Shown in pieces: positions 21,754 to 33,800 of a stretch of 64,000 nucleotides of DNA. The stretch is from Tomocerus qinae (Eukaryota > Arthropoda > Collembola > Entomobryomorpha > Tomoceridae), in NCBI GenBank assembly GCA_020055645.1, contig CM034549.1, positions 5,084,001-5,148,000 on the forward strand, written 5' to 3'. The notes under the pieces are model-generated. The model did no database searches, was not told where the DNA came from, and was given only the letters and a program-made list of their open reading frames with translations. The position numbers were made by a program, and so were the translations under genes. The stretch's first letter is position 1. Every line of letters starts with the position of its first letter.

Positions 21754-24700
21754 ATGGGAGTTCAGGATATTCGTCTGCCTCCTAAGTGGATTGAATTAAA
21801 CTTGACAAAGAGAGAGTGTTTTGTTTTCGTTCCTACAGCGGAAGATGAAACAATGTGTCAATGTGGGCGTCGAAAAACAGATCACGGAGACTATGTGAGA
21901 AGTGCTAGTCATGGTCGAGAAACCTGGAACCCGGCTCATCATACAGAAACATTTCCTACAGACGCATATGGAACGATTCTTTTTGAAGGAGAGCACCATC
22001 CCAACAAAGCTCATGTAAATCCTAAGATTAAATTGATTAGTTGGAATAGCAATCTACAACGGGTCTAGGGATAAAGAATAGATAACGATAGTCCAAAAAT
22101 CCTAATTATTTCTGATAAATGTTTAATATTGGTATTTTAGTACGCGAGATTATCTTACGACACGCATCCGGAGTTAGTTGTTCAATTGATGACTTTAGTA
22201 TGGGGGATAAAAATGCCCAAGTTAATCATATCAGTCCGTGGTGGAGATAACAATTTCGAGTTGACCCCTCGTCTCGGTAAAATACTTCAAATAGGACTAA
22301 CAAGAGCAGCCAAATCGACGTCAGCTTGGATATTTACAAGTGGTCTCAATCGGGGAGTGTCCAAACACATTGGAAATACTCTGGTCATGGGTTATAAACG
22401 AGGTCGAATGGTCAGCGTCGGAATAGCTCCGTGGGGACTGATAGAACACAGAAACGAGTTGATCGGGAAGAACAGGGACAAGGTCTACAATCCATTAGAG
22501 CATGCTTCCTCTAATTTTGTTTTGCTCAATCCAAGACACTCGAATTTCTTATTGGTGGACAACGGAAGTGTAGGGAAAATGGGCGGGGAGAGCTACTTCC
22601 GTCGAAGACTCGAGAAATGCATCGCCAGCTATCCCACCAGCCAGCGTAATTTATTTATGCTAATTCCACACAATTGTCATCGTAGGGTAGTTAAAAGGGT
22701 CTATTGATTAAAAATCTGTTTGATCATGATTTAGATAGAGGCTGTGACACACCTATCATAGTAATTGTAATTGAAGGTGGTTTCTACACTTTAAGAACCA
22801 TTGGCGATTGTTTGTACGATGATCCACCTGTCCCTGTTGTCATTTTTGCTGGAACGGGCCGCACTGCTGATCTAGTTGCAATGGCTATCAGAAAAACAGA
22901 CGTAAATGACGAATTAGAAAGCTTCAGAGACGAAATTTACTCTTGGATGGTTCGATTTTATAACGTGAGTGTTAATCAATGCAGTCTACTTTTCACGGAA
23001 TTAAAAAGGATCTTGTTCAAGAGAAACCTTGTGAGTTTTCGAAATATCGAACCAATTTTCTTGGAAGATTTCATTGAAATACAAAATTAATTTAACTTTA
23101 AAAACAGTAAAATGATTGGATAGATAACGGTGTATAATCCTTACACAACCACTGACGAAGAGTTCGATGCAGTGATCCTGAAGTCCATTTTCCGCTCACA
23201 ACATTGGTCACCTCTTCAGCAACTTTCCCTAGCTCTTGTTTGGGATCGGGTGGATATAGCTGCTAATGAAGTTTTTGTTTACGGCAGGGAATGGTCCAGA
23301 GGTAGACTTCAGAATTTTGCTCCCAGTGAATAAAAAGATTATCCAGAGATTTTTAATATTTTCGTTTTCGATTAAAGATCATCTTGAGCATGCAATGATG
23401 GAAGCTCTTGTTTCCAATCGGTTAGAGTTCGTCCACCTTCTACTGGAACACGGTTTGAATATGCAAACATTTTTAACTGCTACAAGGCTGGAGTCTCTGT
23501 ACAGTGCGGAAAGAACACATTCAAATCTAATGAAAAATCTCTTGTACGAGTTAGCAAAAATTCGGGCATCGTACAGCCGAGTTCAAGGGGCCCAGACAGC
23601 CTACGAGCGAAATTTAACTCTTCACGACATCGGTCTTGCTCTGTCACACATGATGGGCCATGTCTACAAATCAAATTACATTCACATCACGTCAAAAACA
23701 ATGGGAAATAAAAACACATTATTCGGATTGCAAGTCGAAGATTCTCCAGCTCCGACTTTTGCACAACCTTTCGATGATTTATTTGTCTGGGCAGTTCTAA
23801 CACAACGGCATGAGATGGCCCAACTTTTATGGAGACATGGACAAGGTGCCTTAGCTAAAGCTTTAGTTGCTGTCAAATTAAACAAATATTTAGCGATGGA
23901 GATAGCAGAAAAATCTCAGACTAATCTGGCAGAAGAATTCCAGGGTTATGCAACTGTTTGGGAGAATTTATCTTTAGATTTACTGGATACTTGTTTCCGT
24001 AATGACAGTAAACAAGCAAGGCAATTATTAACAATGGAGCTGGAGCATTGGTCTAATCAAACCTGCCTCACGCTTGCTGTGATGGCTAATCACCGAATGC
24101 TGATGGGACACTCATGCTGTCAGATGTTATTAGCTGACCTATGGATGGGCGCTTTGAATATTCGCAGCAATGTAACCTGGAAAGTCATTATTGGGATTTT
24201 CTTTACTCCTTTGGTTTTTTTCTTGGAGTACAAATCGACAGAAGAACTCAAATTATTGCCTCATCAAGAAAAGGAAGGTTTAAATCAAGCAGAGGCGCCA
24301 GTCGTTGACCACAGTCGTAAAAATAATTCGGACTTCATGTACTACAACTCTCATGATAATAGCGTGATGACTTTTAAAACGGATAAAGCCAGTATTGCTC
24401 AGTTAGGTAAAAATACACCAGCGGACAGTGAAAACAGAAAATCACGAATGATTCACGACAAGAAAACGGATTTGGCCCAAGTGGCTCAGAAACTTATTGC
24501 CACTCCCAATAGTAAACATCACCACCACCATGACCATCATTCAAAACATGTGGACATTCGTGAAGGTGACAATATCGCACTGAATCTCCACAGTACCGAA
24601 CCTGAAGATCCTGTCTTCCCTTCTTTCAGGAATTTGCATGAAGATCTTAAACCACAAAATCCCCTTCCCCGTCACGAAAAAGTAGAGCAGTCTAGTTTTG

Positions 24701-26567
24701 TCACCAATCGTCAGATTTTGAGTCCCATGAGCAAATTCTACGAGTTTCAAAAAGCACCAATTACCAACTTCTACCGCCATTCGGTAAGTCTATCCTGAAA
24801 AACTTTTACAAAACACTGGAAAATATAAATTCCCAGAATTTGCAACCTTTTAGATTTTGAGACGTTTGTTTTTAATTTCGGAAAATATTGAATGCTTTCA
24901 GTTGGCGTATATTGTATTCGTATGCTGTTTGGCATACGTTATTCTTGTCCCTCAAAATCCGAAGGAGCCTGGAACATTAGAAATGTACGTGATATCATAT
25001 CTTTTTACTCTCGGCTGTGATGTACTGCGAGAATTCATCAATATCGATGCAGTGAGCATAGTACAGAAGTGGATAGAATTCAAGTCTCATGTTTGGCAAC
25101 TGGCAGATTTTTGTTTGATTATATTTTTCCTCATCGGAGTTTCATTTAGGTTTTGTGGACAGCACGATGTAGGATTCCTCCTCTACAGGGTATCTTCGGT
25201 TTATTGGAATCTAAGACTGTATAAGTACATGGGGGTGCATCGATTCGTTGGTCCGAAAATTGTTATGATGAGTCGCATGATCAAACACATGGTACGTACA
25301 TAATTATACTTTTCTCAGGTGGACAAGGTTGATAAAAGTTATGTTGGATCAATTTAATTCATGTATATCTTTTAAAAAGGCTTATTTTGCCATGATAATA
25401 CTGGTCGTGATAATAGCTTTTGGAGTGGCTCGTGAATCTATCCGATTTCCAGATTTAGCTCCAACGTGGCGAAATATTGCCGAAGCATTTCTTGAGCCGT
25501 GAGCGATAGTATAAATAACATCTTCATCTTCACAGCTGATTTATATGTAACTGCTTTTCGAAATTTTCTAGATATGTAATGATGTTCGGAGAGGTGGACA
25601 CGGATGCATTGTCTCCTCAATGCGGGGAGGAAGGTCAGCCCACCTGTCCAATTGGCTCTTGGATAATTCCATTAACTTGGGCTGTCTACATGATGGTGGC
25701 TAATATCCTCATAGTTAATGTTTTAATTGCCGTGTTCAACGGGATTTATTCGGAGGTCGATGGGATAGCATTAGAAGTAAGTGATTTTATTCGGAGTTAA
25801 AATGACTACCAATTACCAGAACCGGAAAAGATTTAATCTCTATATGTTAATACAGTTGTGGATGTTTCAAAGATTTACTTTCGTCATGGAATTTGAACAG
25901 AAGCCTCTGCTTCCCCCGCCCTTCATAATCCTGTGTCATTTATACTCCATTCTAAAATGCATTTGGAGTCAATGTATGTTATGCATATGTGAAGAGACAC
26001 TCGATATCAAAGGCATGGAATTTGAAGACGGACCTAGAATAATCGTCGGTGATGACCACAGCCTCAAAACCTTTTTAACTAGTGCAGAAGCTAACCAAGT
26101 AATGACGTGGTTTATATTTAATACCTACTGTAATGATCCTATTCATTATTTTCATTATCTTATTCAATTGTCATCAGATATTCGATTTTGAAGAAGACAA
26201 TCTGGACACGATTAATGCTGGAAACGACTCCTTTCAATATAAACTCGGAGAAATGATGGTTCCAATGGACAAAAATGAAAGCCAGCATCCTTTGTTCGAA
26301 TCTAACCGTTTGGACAACAAAGGATTACAACAGTTACGAACTAACTTTAGGGATTTGTATGCAGAAATGGAGAGTCACCGGGAAAAACTTGACAAGTTGA
26401 TTACGTATTGGGAAACTAGCTGTGCGATAAAAGAAACTCTTAATCCAGAAATATCAGAGATTCAGGAAACTGTTATCCCTGTTATGGACAGATCTCTGTT
26501 CAGAGTTCAGACAGTATCGGCGGCAACTTCTACACACGCTTCAGATGTCAAAGGCCATAAGATCTAG
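21754..26567 (+). CDS. Trpm: TRPM-family cation channel, ten exons
   Basis: A plasma- or organelle-membrane, Ca/Mg-permeable TRP melastatin channel. Exons: 21754-22014, 22141-22645, 22735-23030, 23124-23301, 23378-24783, 24902-25291, 25380-25498, 25572-25776, 25856-26098 and 26178-26567. All phases close, for about 1330 residues. The N-terminal TRPM homology (SLOG-like) region has WIELNLTKREC, TDAYGTILF, ISVRGGDNNFEL and VPVVIFAGTGR. The ankyrin-like central region has LSLALVWDRVDIA. The pre-S1 helix is at LLADLWMGA...KVIIGIFF. After S1-S4 come the pore motif MMFGEVDTDA, S6 (VANILIVNVLIAVFNGIYSEV), a TRP-helix WMFQRF...LPPP and a C-terminal coiled coil. There is no C-terminal kinase or NUDT9 domain. 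The loop before S1 has a His cluster (24517-24549). The first exon may be preceded by another coding exon. Confidence 0.93.
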
Positions 26568-26913
26568 TAATTTGTTTTATAGCTATTCGTGTGACGTTTG
26601 TAGGAATTGTTCATTATGCATAACGTGATCAAGTGCAAGTTATCTATGTTTTTCACTAAAAACTGACAATGTGATAAGCTGCAATGCAAATAAATATGTC
26701 ATACAATGTAAATGTGCTAAGTTAATTTCTAATCATTTCGTTACTTCACTAAGCGTATTTTTACTAACAGTTGAGCTAAGAACAGTAGAAATTACATCGT
26801 ATCTAATCTACTGCGTTCATGTAAAATAATGTAAAGCTAATTGTATAAAATAGAGTTTTCTAGAGTTTGTTCAGAGAATTATGTAAAATAGTTTGTATAC
26901 GAATACTGTAAAA
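26568..26913. other. Convergent 3' UTR region
   Basis: About 350 bp between the stop codons of TRPM (plus) and the small membrane protein gene (minus). It contains AATAAA for the plus strand at 26689-26694. The two 3' UTRs may overlap. Confidence 0.6.
26689..26694 (+). promoter_or_regulatory. Candidate polyadenylation signal, TRPM gene
   Basis: AATAAA about 120 bp downstream of the TRPM stop codon. Confidence 0.45.
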
Positions 26914-27703
26914 CTAAAACCTCCTTTCGACTCCATCCATTACACGTCTATTGAAATTGGGGTCGTTAACCACAGCGGCAGATCCTGCAGCAGACGCATG
27001 AATTGGACCTAAATCCACGGCACTTGCACCAGAAATTGCTTTCGAAAAATATTGTCCCCAATTATTTAGAAATCCGCCTTTGGCAATTGCTCCCTTCAGA
27101 ATAGCGAGAATCACAAGAAGTAGAATTCCTCCACCAATTACTAGAATGACCTGAAAAAAGAAGCAAATACGTTCATAAATTACGCCCATCTAAGATTTAT
27201 TTTTGATATAAAAATTAACGAATGGCAAAAAATTATAATTTTGACGTTTTATTTACCTTTTCTATAACTTTAATAATCCCAAAGTCGAAGCCCCATGGAA
27301 TGAATGGTGGGTATGGAGGTGGAGTGGGTGTTCCCGGTGTCGGAGGTGGTGGATAGTGATAGCCCGTGAAAGCAGGTGTAGATTGGGCTCCGTTGCTGGC
27401 TGATGAAATGGCATTGGCGATTGAGGATGCTGATGCGTCGGGATCTTTGTTATTCAAATTTAAACCTTGAATATTTAAACTCTTTAGAAATTCTGGTAAG
27501 GAATTGGCTCCGGAAGCGCTCAATTTGCCAGTAGTGGAAGAGCCAGTTGCATCAGATTTAGATCCATCTTTGTGTTGCACTGATGAAGAGTGGAAGTGAT
27601 TATTCTGGTTGATTTCGTTGGTTTCCTCATCACCAGAAACAATGACGAATAGCAAAGCTACGCAGATGGGAAACAGCCGACTCCCTCCTTTGATTTGATT
27701 CAT
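26914..27703 (-). CDS. Unknown single-pass membrane protein, Pro-rich ectodomain
   Basis: Coding exons are 27703-27257 and 27150-26914, joined by GAAAAG|GTAAAT and TTTTCAG| in phase 0, for 227 residues. The N-terminus is a likely signal peptide (LFPICVALLFVIVSG). A Ser/Asn/Ala-rich low-complexity stretch and a proline/tyrosine segment (PPPPTPGTPTPPPYPPF) follow. One strong transmembrane helix (VILVIGGGILLLVILAIL) is encoded at the start of exon 2, and a short Ala/Gly-rich tail ends in arginines. The ATG sits directly after an acceptor-like TTTCAG, so a 5' UTR intron (27704-27885) is likely. I recognise no family. By analogy it might be a cuticular or epithelial surface protein, but the sequence does not show this. 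Confidence 0.72.
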
Positions 27704-27885
27704 CTGAAACAAAGAGATTAGGCTACAATTACAAATGCTGAATATATTTTAGTTTATACATGCTATCTCAGCATAATTGCTATTTCAGTTCTTACACGAA
27801 TTCATGTTAATGAATCTATTCTTGAGTAAATACGATATGATCACTACTTCAATAAATCATATTAAACGATTGAAAATGATCTTAC

Positions 27886-28094
27886 CTTTTCAAAAATTAG
27901 GGATTTTCCGTGTTCAAATTATTGCTCTGATATAAAATGGATTGTCTTTCAATGAGTGGAGTATTTGTTCTGGAGAATTCGAGCGATAGAAAGGAAGTGA
28001 CCTTTGTTGCTTTGTTTGAGACTGCAGCTTGTTTCCTTCTTATTGCCTTTGGTCTTTGCATACTATAAGACTTTGGAAAGCTTCCATGATTCAT
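27886..28094 (-). other. Probable 5' UTR exon with upstream ORF
   Basis: A donor GAAAAG|GTAAGATC at 27885 lies upstream of the acceptor that precedes the 27703 start codon, suggesting a noncoding first exon ending at 27886. It contains an ATG-led frame of 65 codons, closed by TAA at 27897 just before the donor. This could be an upstream ORF that lowers translation, or chance. Confidence 0.35.
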
Positions 28095-28913
28095 GTTGCA
28101 ATGTAAATTATGTTAGGGAAATCACAATTTGAACTTGCAAATGGTTTCCTGCTTATCTACATGTAAATTAATGAGCTGCCCAGGTACGTCGATTACTAAT
28201 AGACACATATAGAACAACCTTTGTCTACTGTAAAAATAATAGAGTACATCCTAGTATCGTAAGAATATACTTAACAAGAAAATCCACCAATTTACTGTTG
28301 TGTTTAAGGTATCGTTAAATAGTTCTTGATACGATCTTTCGACTGGTATAAGCCTTGATAATGTAGTTGCACGGGAAGTATTTATTTTTGGTCGAGACAG
28401 AATGTAATCATCATAAGCGACGTGGCATAATAAAAGTGACTTCTAATCATATGATCATACACGACAATTTGCTTATTTTCTCTATAAGATATTCTTCAAA
28501 CGTTACATAAACAGGTCAAGCCATAAAATTGCAATTGATAGAGATGTCTTCTAATTTTTTAAGCACAGTGGCTTACTATAAAAATGAATTTTAGGTTTAT
28601 ATACATGTCGAAAGTTGTACATCATATTGCAACCTCAATGTTCCAGAACTGAATGTAATATGTAATAGTATTTGGTATTACGAATAGAATACTTGAATGT
28701 ATGAGTCCGTTATTACTCATCATTGGGCATGAAGCCAACTGTAAACATGATTTTTTCAGCAAAGCAATTTCCACGTTAATTGCCGGAAATACCATTTAAT
28801 ATTATGATGTGCGATGTATTTAATTGCAAAACTTTTGTTTTGATCTACATAATTTGTCCTTGGCACTGTTACAGTTTCATCAGATACATTTAAGGCTTGA
28901 GTTTTGATACAAA
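28095..28913. promoter_or_regulatory. Divergent intergenic region
   Basis: About 0.8 kb between two divergently transcribed genes for secreted or membrane proteins. It presumably holds both promoters. No clear core promoter motif was identified. Confidence 0.5.
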
Positions 28914-31289
28914 ATGTGGGATAACATGATAGCGTCTGTACTACTCTTTACAGCTTGTGCCTGTGTCACTCTAGTGAATTCTTCATTTTCATTTCGTGGA
29001 GAAACACAAGAGGAGTTTGAAACATCTAATATCGACATCTTAATAGAGGAAGCAAAGAAATTGCCCATAGAGGATTTCATAGACGATCCAGAGTTGACTC
29101 AACATATTGATTACATTAATAAAATGACACAGTATAAAAAGATAGAAAAGAATTCACCTGGGGACGACTCTCCAGCAGTTGTTTATGAGCGCAAGGCAGT
29201 TGATAGGGGTAAAATGGTCGTTGTCTTAACTAGTGCAGAGGATAATATTAATATTTTCATCCGAAAACGAACATATGTTGTTCTTCGACAAAATCCCATT
29301 ACTCTTAAGACTTATTTCGCTACTTATGCTTACATAAGGTAACATATTTGGTTATTTATTTTCATCAATTCATAAACAGTACTAGAGCGTAATTGTTACA
29401 TTAGGTACTCCAAAGATTCGAATTGTGCTGACTGGGACGGGGAACTTCGCTGCATAGAATGGGATACATGGGATAATTCCAGAGGAGTCGTGAAGGCCAA
29501 GTCAAAGTATTTTGGATGGACAAATTGTGCGTCCAGCTTTTTAGCTTCGTGTACATTCAATGAATCTCATGAAGAAGACGTTCGAAATCGGAATCAACCT
29601 TCAACACAGAAAGAAAATGAAAATGGTGAAAATGACCCGTTGAAGTCTCCGTCAGTATTTCTCCCTTGTCCTGGCTACGAGGAAGATGACTCTGTTGACG
29701 TGTTCGGCGATCTGGAAGTGGACACGGCAGAAGCACAGTACATTGGCAAAGCTGTTCGATATTCTGCAATTCAAGGAGCTAAAGCTTTACTGGAGAAAAG
29801 TTCGCAAGGGCCAGCTGGGAGAAGTCTTTCTAGCAATCAAAATGTGGACTCTGATATGGATGCTGCGAAGGAAAAGGCGAAGCTCAAAGCCAAAAGTAAG
29901 ACAAAGGGAAAGAAACTTCTGAAAGGGAAATTGCTAACTAGGAATAAATTGATTCAACAGAAAAAGGAAATTAATGCTCAACTAAGGACTATTGCTAAAG
30001 AAAAGCACATGGCAGAATTGTGGAGAATTAAAAAGGATAGGAAACTTATGGACAAGTTTCAAGAAATTAACGGAACTACTGCCCTCTTGGAAAAACTCAA
30101 TACGGTCGAAATGGACTTGAAAAATATATCTTCGAAAACCGAAAAAGACCTCGGAATCGATGACCAGAATGAGCAATTAGCTATCTTGCAGGGAGCCAAT
30201 GAGGAACCAGATGCCGGAGAATTGGCTGAGACAGTCGGTAATACTTTGACAGAAGCAGCTGCAAAAACTCCGGCCGGAAGATCAATCAGCAGCGATGCAG
30301 CCGATGCGATGGGGAAATCTGTAGCAAAAGGTTAACTTCCGAATTAGTTTTTCTAATGTGTACAAGCAGTTTACTATTATTTACAATTTGCAGGTTTACT
30401 ATCAACAACAACGGATATTTTTTCTCATCCTGGTTGGAAAATGCAAACTGTCCATAACTCTGTGGAAAATGTTACGTTGCGATACGAAAATATCACTTTC
30501 TTTGGATTTGGAGGTTGCGATTTCTCAAATATTTCACAAAAGAAGCTCGTGTATGAGGAAGTAGATTTGGAAACACTAGTAGACCGTTACCTTCAATTTC
30601 TGAAAACCAGCTGCACTCCAGAAGTCAAAGCTTACATATATTACCTGTTAAAAAATAAATACTTAAAGAGAAAGGAGAATTTTCTTGATATATCTCATCG
30701 TTTAGCCCAGCTGTTAGTTTTAATACAATTATTACTACAGTTTTCTATTTCCGCATTCTCATTTGTTCAAGAATGACCTGACTGGTTTTAATTTAATTCT
30801 AGGACGAAGCAAAAATTAAATACAACTGAATTACAGCAACTATCAAGTTCATTCGAGTTGAGTGTATTTACGAAAACATTTCAGAGCCAAACTAAATTGT
30901 GGATTTATGAGCCTGTTACTTCGCATGGAGATTCAATTTCCCGCAGTATACATTTCATCGTAATGCTCGGACTAAACTTAATTCAAGAAGCACGACAGAA
31001 AACGCCTCTGCATTTTATAAAATTATGCCGAAATTTTGTCCTCACTTTAAAAATGACGTTTACTAAACTACTTCAGGATTATGAAATACTTCGATCCAAT
31101 TGTCCCAATGCTTGTAAGTTGGATGTAGCCATAAATGAAAACGATAGAAATTACATCTACGGTCTTATGGAGTTTATCATTAGAGGATTGCGTCCAGTTG
31201 AATTAGGAGAAAATCCCCATCGCATTTTCCCCGAATTTTATTCAAGGAATTATCAAGCAGTGAAATACAGAGCAAATCTATATTTATGA
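28914..31289 (+). CDS. Unknown secreted protein, four exons, 718 residues
   Basis: Exons 28914-29338, 29405-30330, 30394-30712 and 30803-31289 join at GT-AG sites with closing phases. The start has a strong signal peptide (MIASVLLFTACACVTLVNSS) and a good context (AAAATG). No other hydrophobic segment stands out in the spliced product, so secretion is likely. A Cys/Trp-rich block follows (CADWDGELRCIEWDTWD, then FGWTNCASSF), with several cysteines that could pair. Next is a Lys-rich, likely coiled-coil middle (KAKLKAKSKTKGKK to about residue 400). The motif PAGRS(L/I)SS occurs twice, flanking that middle. The C-terminal 240 residues are mixed alpha/beta with scattered cysteines. I recognise no family. 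Confidence 0.8.
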
Positions 31290-33800
31290 ATGCAGTCAAA
31301 TAATGACCATGCTGATAGTCACGGATGTCCATATATTATCGTTTCTACAAAATTATTTGTTTCTAGTAACTATAATAAATTCTATCTAGTTTATAAAATA
31401 TGATGAAGATAGCAATGAAAATAGAAGCAACATATTTTTCCCTAAAAGAATTTTCTTAAAAATATCGGAGAACAATAACCATTGTATGCTTTATATACTG
31501 AGAGAGACTTGAGTTTTCTGAATATTTCTGAATAAAAATTTCGAATAGGTTTCTGTTCCTATCTGCATCTACTATTACAATATTATATAATATTTGTTTT
31601 ATATAGGTATTTTTTTTAAATGCATTTTACATTTCAATTTGAAGATGCCTTGAATTACAATTTATGATCCATTCAATTGAGTGTGACAATAATTTTCAGT
31701 ATATATTTATGATTATTTTATTCGACACATCAAACAAAATCTATTTACATTTTCTTTGGAAGATATTACAGTTAAAGTTCTCTGTAGGTAATTATAATTG
31801 ATATTTTGATGCACGTTTGCATAGATTTTCATATTTTCCATAGATAGACATTTATTATGGATGAGCTGTATCAATCAATCATACACTGAAGATTATACAT
31901 ATAACCTAATTTATTTATATCTAATGTAAATTACGCTCTTACCAACTAATACCATACGATTAAAAGCTGAAGCTAAAATGTCACATGAAATGTTCAATCA
32001 AAACCCAAAATCTTTTACAGTTTAAACTTTGAATCACCTAAAAGTTACCTTAAAGGTTTCATGTAGTATAAAATATGTACATTATTTCCTTCAAGCGTTC
32101 TTCTCGAATTTTCGCTACTCTGTAGGAAATACTGATTAATTTTTCAGATAGCTAGTATATGTCCTATTGAGTTGAACCACATTATGGATTTTATCCATAT
32201 TAAAATGTGGCCATCTGTTATTTAGAAAGTGCAATGAAATAATTACAAAACGACTAATTTTAGACTTTTAGTGGACTATAATACATCATTATTACTACAA
32301 TCTAAGTCTATTGATTGATCCACACTTTTATAATTTCCTTAGAACTATATAAAACTACATTTTGTAGGATTAAAGAATAATACCTTAATTTATACACAGA
32401 TGAACACTCTTTACGAATGTAAGCACATCATTTGAAGATATCAATTTGACAGATTTAACGTATTGTCACGTAATTTAATTTCTACACTCTTATAGATGTA
32501 GATTCTAATCTAACAAGGGCAGGAGTAGTAAAAGATTAGCTGATAGTAATACAGTTTATATGTATAAGAAGACTATTCTACTATGGCTCACTACGTAAGT
32601 TCTTAACTCGCTGCCATCGCACATTTCCTATTCAGAACACATAGTATCATCAGTTATTGTTTAAGACTTTAGTAAGAATACGAATGTATACCATAATACT
32701 ATTCTATATCTCCACATAATCTAATTATTTTCTAAAAATCAAACATACTTAACTAAAACAATGTACAATTTTAAAATAAAATGACTACTACACTAAATTA
32801 AAATTTAAAATCATTTTCCCTTAATTTTTCGAGTAGGTACAATTTAAATATTTTTTAAGCACCATTCCCCTATATTATATTATCAGTTTAATACACCACA
32901 GATTTAGAGATATCATTTTAGTTTATAACATTTACATTGTTTTTAGTAAATAGTTACATTTCGTTAAGTACGCTATGTTCTTCCCTATTTTATCTCTATT
33001 CTACTGAAATGAAAAATTAAAACATATATTTACACAAGAATACCCATTTATGAAGTACATACAGGCAATTTAGATGCATCAAGTTAAAATAGCAACCAGA
33101 GCTTGAAGATAGTTACTGCTATCTGACATTCGATCCAACAACAAGCAAGCATACAGACTTGTTACTGAATTTTCCGTAATGCAGTGCAGGTAAGCCCATT
33201 TTTTTTAAAGCATACATTCAATATGCACATTGATACAGTAAATCATTCAGACTGAGATTCTTCTTCATGGGATGCAAAGTTGAAATGAACCTGAAATGAA
33301 CTGAAAGTTGAAATTCGTAGAAAGTAATGATAAGATCTAACTTTATCAACCAGTTAAATTGAAATGATAACTGCAATTTCATTGTTCCATGTTTGTGAAG
33401 TTTGAATTTCTTGTATTTGGACTTTTTCTTAAGTATTTTAACAGTCGTATTTTTAAGAACTCCAGGATTGACTAATTTTATGGAAGTTCTCATTAATTCG
33501 GAATTAGAGTTGCACGATTATATTTACAAATTAGGGGTTTTTGCATTGCAACGTTTATGCAAAAACACAATTTAATACAATTTTGTGACTTGGTTTCGTG
33601 TAGGCTTTGAAAAATGACAAATAAAATCATTTTAGTAGGTAAGGTACTTAATCTTGACTAAAAGTCTATTGTAGTGAGTTTTTAGTAAATAAAGACGAAA
33701 AGAATTTCCGTATCATTATTGAAACTCATTTTGGTTATAAAAACCTGAGCTATTTGATTGCTAGTGCTACACGGGAAGTAAAAATCTCAGAAAACCAGTG
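31290..33800. other. Gene-free AT-rich region between convergent genes
   Basis: The 3' UTRs of the secreted-protein gene (plus; AATAAA at 31531-31536) and the P5 ATPase (minus) fall here. No open frame has recognisable content. The sequence is very AT-rich, with short homopolymers. Confidence 0.6.
31531..31536 (+). promoter_or_regulatory. Candidate polyadenylation signal, secreted-protein gene
   Basis: AATAAA about 240 bp after the stop codon at 31289. Confidence 0.45.

Noticed and set aside
23093-23123. Very short intron donor (CA|GTAAAA) just before TRPM exon 4
   Set aside because: It would give an impossibly short intron. The donor CTT|GTGAGT at 23031 gives a 93-bp intron and restores the conserved LITV segment.
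24854-24901. Earlier acceptor for TRPM exon 6 at 24854
   Set aside because: It is in phase but would insert about 16 residues before S1. The acceptor at 24902 (CTTTCAG) is stronger and aligns directly with the family.
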